DNA of 64,000 nt from Marinifilaceae bacterium. Its GTDB lineage: Bacteria; Bacteroidota; Bacteroidia; Bacteroidales; Marinifilaceae. Numbering within the stretch: the stretch's first letter is position 1; each line of letters starts with the position of its first letter. The position numbers and the translations under genes were made by a program. Positions 59,362 through 64,000 of this stretch are shown piece by piece. The notes beneath the pieces are model-generated. The model ran no database searches and was not told the DNA's origin. It saw only the letters and a program-made list of their open reading frames with translations. The stretch lies in NCBI GenBank assembly GCA_016936255.1, contig JAFGYE010000002.1, positions 1 to 64,000 of the forward strand, in the 5' to 3' direction.

Positions 59362-60192
59362 ATGATACGATCTACTGAGCACGCATTCGAAATAATCGAT
59401 ACCCAAGTTAAGGGAATTCCATATGAAGCAATTGATTTCTTGAGAAATCAGGAAAACAGCGAAGGATTAACTAAAAAAATGGTTTTCGCTTTTAAAAATG
59501 CTTACAATGGTGAAACATACTATTCTGATGAATATAGAGTTATGTTGCCGGCACCATTATGGTATTGTATTGTTGCAGAGAAACACTTGTCAGAGGAATT
59601 ATTTGAGCCGTTGTTAAATATGTTCACTGTTGAGGAAGATTGGGATTTAATGAACGAACAGGCTGTTTATTTGGCAGGACTGCTTGCCAGAAAATATCCG
59701 GAACGATTTGTTGGTAAAGTGCTCGATTTTATTGAAGAAAACATCAAATCAGATAATAGAAAGCCTTATCTGTATTGTTTTGAGGCTTTATATTATGCAA
59801 CAGATGAACAGTTCGATCGAATACATTCCATATTGGATAAGGAGAATTTTCATTGGGTAGACCACTATATTCGTGTATTGGGTGATTTACAACGTGATGA
59901 TACTTTTCAAAAATTCAAGGAGATTCTGCCAAAATTTGAAGGCAAGCACACTGCGGTTGAGTTACAATATTATATCGATGTGATTGAAGGTAAAGTTGAT
60001 GATTTTCAGAAAGGAACAGCTTTTTGCGAAATGCGCGATCCGGAATGGAAGAACCATTACCAACATATGGAGTATATTTTTGCTTCTTCAGAATCACCGG
60101 TTGAACAAGGAGTAAAAGTGAACAGAAACGATCCATGTCCTTGTGGTTCAGGGAAAAAATACAAGCAGTGCTGTTTGAAAAAACAATGTTGA
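59362..60192 (+). CDS. DUF1186-like helical protein with C-terminal SEC-C motif
   Basis: A 276-residue soluble protein. Residues about 1-240 are HEAT-like helices of the DUF1186 type ([43 protein letters not shown]). The C-terminus is a textbook SEC-C zinc motif, [18 protein letters not shown]. The SEC-C module suggests contact with ribosomes, SecB or nucleic acid, as in SecA, but no function is established for this combination. This is the second SEC-C-ending protein in the window, after the YchJ homologue. The gene has its own -7 element. Confidence 0.85.
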   Translation: MIRSTEHAFEIIDTQVKGIPYEAIDFLRNQENSEGLTKKMVFAFKNAYNGETYYSDEYRVMLPAPLWYCIVAEKHLSEELFEPLLNMFTVEEDWDLMNEQAVYLAGLLARKYPERFVGKVLDFIEENIKSDNRKPYLYCFEALYYATDEQFDRIHSILDKENFHWVDHYIRVLGDLQRDDTFQKFKEILPKFEGKHTAVELQYYIDVIEGKVDDFQKGTAFCEMRDPEWKNHYQHMEYIFASSESPVEQGVKVNRNDPCPCGSGKKYKQCCLKKQC

Positions 60193-60292
60193 TCATGTAA
60201 TTTTATTTCTGTAAGATAATAAGAATGGAGTGAAGTAATATTCCTATCTTTAAGTGTATAAGTCCTTTATCCGCGGAAAATTAAATTGAATT

Positions 60293-60754
60293 ATGAGTGA
60301 ATTGGCAAGCATCAAAAAGGAATTGTTTCAGATTGCCAATCGCATGGTGGCAGAAAAGCTGGAATTCAATAGAAAAGCTTTGCAGGAATTAAAGGACTCA
60401 GCAGGAAGTGAAACCAAGAGCAGTGCGGGTGATAAGCATGAAACCGGACGGGCAATGGTTCATTTGGAACAGGAGAAAATGGCTCAGCAATTAGCAAGCA
60501 ATCAAAGCATGCAAAGTGTATTGGCTAAAATTGATCCTGAAATTTTAAATCCGGTTATTTCTCTGGGATCTCTTGTAATTACTGATAAACTTCGATTTTT
60601 TGTGTCTGTTGCTTTGGGGAAAGTTGAATTAAACAAAAAAGAATACTACTTGGTTTCTCTAACCTCACCACTTGCCAAACAATTTGTTAGTAAACAAAAA
60701 GGGAATACCGTCTCATTTAACAATCAGGACTATCTGATTGAGGAGACTGCATAA
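60293..60754 (+). CDS. GreA/GreB-like protein
   Basis: A 153-residue protein. The N-terminal helical part contains SSAGDKHETGRAMVHLEQEKMAQQL, a motif I recall from a Bacteroidota family often mislabelled 3-oxoacyl-ACP synthase. The C-terminal part (about 85-150) resembles the FKBP-like domain of GreA: GSLVITDKLRFFVSVALG and YLVSLTSPLAKQFVSKQKGNTV. The acidic tip residues of the coiled-coil in true GreA are not evident. It might act on RNA polymerase as a Gre/Rnk-type factor. It has its own upstream gap of 100 bases. Confidence 0.7.
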   Translation: MSELASIKKELFQIANRMVAEKLEFNRKALQELKDSAGSETKSSAGDKHETGRAMVHLEQEKMAQQLASNQSMQSVLAKIDPEILNPVISLGSLVITDKLRFFVSVALGKVELNKKEYYLVSLTSPLAKQFVSKQKGNTVSFNNQDYLIEETA

Positions 60755-60786
60755 GTAATTTTGAAGAAGATAAACTTGTGATATGA

Positions 60787-61185
60787 TTATGCGCTTACCA
60801 CGCATGTTTTATGCGCAATTTTGCTTATTTCCTGAATGGCTCCAAATAAGTCAACTAAATCTTCATCAGTAGGTTCCGACCTGTGATACTTTTCCAAAGA
60901 GCAAATAGATTGGATGTTTTCGTATTTTAAGATGCGCTTTTTAAGTGTTGCATCAATTGGCATCACTTCTTCCAGACTATAAATAAGATCACTGTAAGTG
61001 TGATTTTGAGGCATATTTTGATGATAATCCAGTATCGCCATAATGTATCCTTCTAATGACATTGATAACAAATTGTATCGAATAGTATTTCCCAGAATGC
61101 TTTTTTCACCTTTTGGTGTTGCACTTTTTAGAAATTGATCTCCATCCTGCATCCATCGGTTCCAGTTTAATTTTCTTGTTGTCAT
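60787..61185 (-). CDS. HEPN-like helical protein
   Basis: A 132-residue protein, helical throughout. The pattern ILGNTIRYNLLSMSLEGYIMAIL, NHTYSDLIYSLEEVMPI then QSICSLEKYHRSEPTDEDL and a final helix resembles HEPN domains, but no RxxxxH ribonuclease motif is seen, so catalysis is not expected. It lies 56 bases downstream of the NifX-like gene on the same strand, so the two are probably co-expressed. I do not know a function for the pair. Confidence 0.6.
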   Translation of the reverse strand: MTTRKLNWNRWMQDGDQFLKSATPKGEKSILGNTIRYNLLSMSLEGYIMAILDYHQNMPQNHTYSDLIYSLEEVMPIDATLKKRILKYENIQSICSLEKYHRSEPTDEDLVDLFGAIQEISKIAHKTCVVSA

Positions 61186-61241
61186 ATCAGGTTATTTACG
61201 TGTAATGATTAGTAATGGAAACTAATTGGGAATTAATATAA

Positions 61242-61643
61242 CTAGCATCCGGAGTTGCATGATCCACAAGATGTACTGCAATTTGAAACGTGTATTTGTG
61301 TGACATTTCCATTTACTATTGTGAGAGGACTCAATTCTTCTTTGTCGAACAGTTTAATGTTTTCGTCTAAATTATTTCCCTGAGCAGAATATAATGCAAT
61401 TCCCATTTCGCTAAATAGATGAATGGCCATGATTGGCATTTCTCTTATTATTACTGAAAGAATACCCTTGCGTTTTAATGCAAAACTGATGTTGCCAATT
61501 TTGCTTGTTAATGCATTCGTAGGAAGCCATTCATAAGTTTTATTCAAGCTATCGTATATGCAGTAAGAGGCCGCATCATCAAATTCTTTAGTAATCTTGT
61601 TTTTTGCATTTTCATGATCAACCACAGGTATCAATACTTTCAT
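61242..61643 (-). CDS. NifX/NifB-domain-like protein with Cys-rich tail
   Basis: A 133-residue protein starting MKVLIPVVDHENAKNKITKEFDDAASYCIYD, like dinitrogenase iron-molybdenum-cofactor domain proteins (COG1433). The central IREMPIMAIHLFSEMGIALYSAQG matches the cofactor-binding region. The protein ends with four cysteines at 122, 126, 129 and 133 (NCSTSCGSCNSGC), an unusual tail that could hold an Fe-S cluster or metal. No nif genes are present, so a role in nitrogen fixation is not implied. It is followed by the HEPN-like gene. Confidence 0.8.
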   Translation of the reverse strand: MKVLIPVVDHENAKNKITKEFDDAASYCIYDSLNKTYEWLPTNALTSKIGNISFALKRKGILSVIIREMPIMAIHLFSEMGIALYSAQGNNLDENIKLFDKEELSPLTIVNGNVTQIHVSNCSTSCGSCNSGC

Positions 61644-61854
61644 AATTCATTTATTTGTAGTTCTAAAAAAGATTTAAGCTAACAATCAAAATGAGTACCG
61701 TAAACAGATATCTGTTCTGTTTCAGAGCATTAACGAATTATAGGGGCAAGAAAAATTTCATTTTTGTAGGGATTTTAATTCAAAATCTACAAAAATGTAT
61801 GATGCCTGCCGGATTGGTACAAGGCCCGGGAATTGATGTTGCGAAGAGTAAAGT

Positions 61855-63027
61855 TTATTTAGCACCTAACCATGTCGCTTTGTGCCAAATGGCCTCCAAG
61901 GGTCCGTGAGAATGTTTTTTATCCCACCAGGTACAAAACACTCCGAGAAATAGAGCTAGACTGATACCGATTAACAAAGCATAAGTTGCACCTGTGTATT
62001 GATACATTCCCAAACCAAACCCGTAATAGATGCTTGCACCTAAAATGGATTGAAATACATAGTTGGAAAGGCTCATTTTACCTATTGCTGAAAATGGAGT
62101 CAGAACTTTTCGAAATAGATTGGTGTTGAACAGCAAAACAAATCCTGATACAAGGATTACCATGAATGAAAGATTAGCCCACGAGGTTTCGATGGTTTGC
62201 ACTGAGCGACGAATGGCTTCACTACTAATTAATCCTCTAAGGTTCTTTTGAAGAATAAACAGGGGAATAAACACAATTATCGAAATAAGAAAAGTCTTTG
62301 TCCAAAATCTGGTGTTTTTATCTGATTTAGTAAAAAGATTCATACGGCCGGCAAGCATCCCGAATAGAAAAGTTGAAAGAATATGAAAAAAACGACCATT
62401 CTCCCAGCTCCAGGCAATAACGGCTCTCTTCCCATTCGTTAAATTGCCGTATACAGTACTTAAAAATGAATCAGCTTTTACGTATTCATCCATTTTGCCG
62501 AAATAGGTCCACGATATTGGATTGGGCATTTTAATATCAGGATTTTGTATGGCTTTAAAAAGGCTAAATAATTCGTAAGGTTGAACAAACAGGAGTAAAG
62601 CTATAGCCAATATCCACTTGTTGTTTAGTTTCACCAAGGGGATCAAAAACAAACCTACAAAAGCATAAAGTGTAAGTATATCACCTTGATAAAATGCTGA
62701 GTTTATGATCCCGAAAACAAAAAGAAGCACTAAGCGCCATGCAAAGCGTACTCTAAAATCATTGCCTCGTTTGTTTTGATTGTTGGTCTGAATAAAAAAG
62801 GTTAAGCCAAAAAGTAAGGCGAATATTGCGTAGGATTTTCCCCCAAAAAGGAAAAATAAGGAATCCCAAATTATTTTATCTAAAGAAACCATCCATGCAG
62901 GAAGGTTTGCCGGCGAAAAATAAACATCGAAATGCTCAATATTGTGAAGGAGCATAATAGAGACAAGGGCAAAACCTCGTAAAGCATCTACAACGTGCAG
63001 ACGGTTTTTAATTGCAGGGGCATTCAT
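61855..63027 (-). CDS. DUF418-domain integral membrane protein
   Basis: A 390-residue protein with about ten to eleven membrane helices. It opens with RLHVVDALRGFALVSIMLLHNIEHF, the acyltransferase-3/DUF418 type start, and the C-terminal DUF418 region contains FSAIGKMSLSNYVFQSILGASIYYGFGLGMY. A similar segment in NodO/OpgC-like proteins carries acyl transfer, but DUF418 proteins have no proven activity. It is monocistronic on the minus strand; about 210 bases of non-coding DNA separate it from the NifX-like gene. Confidence 0.88.
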   Translation of the reverse strand: MNAPAIKNRLHVVDALRGFALVSIMLLHNIEHFDVYFSPANLPAWMVSLDKIIWDSLFFLFGGKSYAIFALLFGLTFFIQTNNQNKRGNDFRVRFAWRLVLLFVFGIINSAFYQGDILTLYAFVGLFLIPLVKLNNKWILAIALLLFVQPYELFSLFKAIQNPDIKMPNPISWTYFGKMDEYVKADSFLSTVYGNLTNGKRAVIAWSWENGRFFHILSTFLFGMLAGRMNLFTKSDKNTRFWTKTFLISIIVFIPLFILQKNLRGLISSEAIRRSVQTIETSWANLSFMVILVSGFVLLFNTNLFRKVLTPFSAIGKMSLSNYVFQSILGASIYYGFGLGMYQYTGATYALLIGISLALFLGVFCTWWDKKHSHGPLEAIWHKATWLGAK

Positions 63028-63161
63028 TTGTGCATGGTTTGGTTAAATAGAGGATGCTAATTTAACTAAATTTTTTGTTTGTAAAAAGAGGGAAGATAAT
63101 GTTCAATAAAATGGTGCATAAATAAGTTCCAACCAGCCTAAATCAGAATGTTTCTGAAATC

Positions 63162-63188
63162 AAAAAATCCGATCAAATTGGATCGGAC
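63162..63188 (-). terminator. Terminator of the outer-membrane barrel gene
   Basis: On the minus strand TCCGATC-CAATTT-GATCGGA is followed by TTTTTTG, 32 bases past the stop codon. Confidence 0.9.
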
Positions 63189-63219
63189 TTTGTTTTATAT
63201 TTTAGAAAAATAGGATGAA

Positions 63220-63795
63220 TTAAAACGATGCAGCTATTCCAATTTGAAAAACGGAATTTTTAGCATCTATTTCAACATAGTCATTATTGAATATTTTAGT
63301 CAATCCAAAATTGTAGCGGGCTTCGATGCTAAATTGTTTGTTAAGGTCAAATTCAAGTCCAAAATCTAAGGATAAATCGAAATCTCTCATGGCTTTGTCA
63401 TAATCAGCAGTTTCACCGTCTTCTTCAAATTCAGAACTTAAATGAATGCCGATTTGAGGCCCTGCAACTGCAAATAGTTTATCGGTTCCAAACATTTTTG
63501 TGCGAAGCAATAGAGGAATATTTAAAAAGTTGGTTTTAAATTGCAAATTACTTCCTGCAAGATCATCTTTAGATCCTTGACGGGAATAAATCAACTCAGG
63601 CTGAAAAGCTAACGATTCCGTAAGACCTATTCTCATAAAACCACCAAAGTAAATGTCGGCTCTAGAATCACCGTTCATGTCATCTCCACTAAAGTTTGCA
63701 AGATTTAAACCTCCTTTTATTCCGTATTTTACATCCTGAGCAAATGAAGATGTGCCAATTGCGATAATGGCAAATAGTAGTACAATTTTTTTCAT
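63220..63795 (-). CDS. Small outer-membrane beta-barrel protein (PorT/OmpA-like barrel)
   Basis: A 191-residue protein with a signal peptide (MKKIVLLFAIIAIGTSSFAQ) and eight amphipathic strands, beginning YGIKGGLNLANFSGDD and ending in aromatic IGIAASF. This matches the outer-membrane beta-barrel family (PF13568) of Bacteroidota. Such small barrels are usually monomers with structural or unknown roles. It is the last gene of the window and has its own terminator. Confidence 0.85.
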   Translation of the reverse strand: MKKIVLLFAIIAIGTSSFAQDVKYGIKGGLNLANFSGDDMNGDSRADIYFGGFMRIGLTESLAFQPELIYSRQGSKDDLAGSNLQFKTNFLNIPLLLRTKMFGTDKLFAVAGPQIGIHLSSEFEEDGETADYDKAMRDFDLSLDFGLEFDLNKQFSIEARYNFGLTKIFNNDYVEIDAKNSVFQIGIAASF

Positions 63796-63823
63796 GTGAT
63801 TTAGTTTAATAATTATTAAAGTT

Positions 63824-63831
63824 CAAACATA
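63824..63831 (-). promoter_or_regulatory. Promoter -7 element of the barrel gene
   Basis: On the minus strand TATGTTTG matches TAnnTTTG, 28 bases before the ATG. A TTGACA-like hexamer lies 24 bases further upstream, too far for a standard spacer. Confidence 0.45.
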
Positions 63832-64000
63832 CAAAATGATATTGTATTTTGTGGCTGTCAAGTTTGCCAAGTTAATTGATGTTGATCAATGATCCTTTTT
63901 ATGTTGCTAAGATGTTTTGCTGATTGATTAAGGAAAATGCCATAGCTTGACGGCGTTAAGTTTAGATAACCTGCATGAGATGGTAAATTAAGAGTTATCT

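Noticed and set aside
61242-61643. Nitrogen fixation locus suggested by the NifX-like domain
   Set aside because: No nitrogenase or other nif genes are present; COG1433 domains occur widely without nitrogen fixation.
61691-61909. 72-codon plus-strand ORF overlapping the end of the DUF418 gene
   Set aside because: It overlaps the DUF418 coding end and shows no recognisable pattern.
1-64000. CRISPR arrays, tRNA or rRNA genes, insertion sequences, prophage genes
   Set aside because: I saw no regularly spaced repeats, cloverleaf-type sequences with CCA ends, transposase or integrase motifs, or phage structural genes.

Overview
The window looks like chromosomal DNA of a Bacteroidota bacterium. 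The signs are AT-rich spacers, weak Shine-Dalgarno signals, several promoter -7 elements of the TAnnTTTG type, a TonB-dependent receptor with a carboxypeptidase-regulatory-like N-terminus, and families restricted to or typical of this phylum (DUF5777, DUF6340, HYC_CC_PP). The mix of menaquinone-linked acyl-CoA oxidation and multihaem cytochromes would fit a marine or sediment Marinilabiliales-like organism, but that placement is inference. I see no rRNA, tRNA, CRISPR array, prophage or insertion sequence.

Layout. Positions 1-200 carry remnants of interspersed repeats. From 201 to 7238, mostly on the minus strand, lie an ABC exporter, a PAS histidine kinase with a small partner gene, a GIDE-like membrane protein and an exported zinc metalloprotease. 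A YebC homologue follows (7513-8220). The largest unit is a plus-strand acyl-CoA catabolic cluster (8572-29923): enoyl-CoA hydratase, 3-hydroxyacyl-CoA dehydrogenase, SCP2-type thiolase, acyl-CoA dehydrogenase, EtfB, EtfA, a split ETF:menaquinone-oxidoreductase-like pair, fused isobutyryl-CoA mutase IcmF, a biotin-dependent acyl-CoA carboxylase (beta and alpha), a methylglutaconyl-CoA-hydratase-like crotonase, an AtuA homologue, a second acyl-CoA dehydrogenase and a butyrate-kinase homologue whose N-terminal phosphate loop is rewritten. Together these could take branched C4/C5 acyl-CoAs to butyryl-CoA and acetyl-CoA, with electrons passed through ETF to the membrane.

From 30270 to 39340 the theme is redox and metals. 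There is a hexahaem lipoprotein cytochrome with a collagen-like stalk, a HYC_CC_PP/TonB-receptor/HMA module (probably copper or another soft metal), and a minus-strand set of lipoprotein cytochrome, DUF5777 beta-barrel, monohaem cytochrome, heptahaem membrane-anchored cytochrome and cytochrome b. A Crp/Fnr-family regulator with an N-terminal CxxCxxC motif is divergent from this set. A 16-bp sequence is shared exactly between the upstream regions of the hexahaem gene and the cytochrome set.

The rest (39378-63795) is mainly housekeeping and envelope functions: a CobW-type GTPase with a nitroreductase, an MFS transporter operon with a YchJ protein, an ACT-domain protein divergent from dapA, a VWA membrane protein, a DUF6340 lipoprotein, an M48 protease with CinA, a TolC/adaptor/RND efflux operon ending in a PII-like protein and a DUF2892 protein, a SEC-C protein, a GreA-like protein, a HEPN-like/NifX-like pair, a DUF418 membrane protein and an outer-membrane barrel.

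The strongest leads are the porin-cytochrome-like locus with its candidate Crp/Fnr operators, the butyrate-kinase homologue lacking its GSTST loop, the AtuA homologue in a carboxylase cluster without a visible HMG-CoA lyase, a long palindromic element placed 18-19 nt before the start codons of two unrelated transcription units, and a PII-like gene inside an RND efflux operon.
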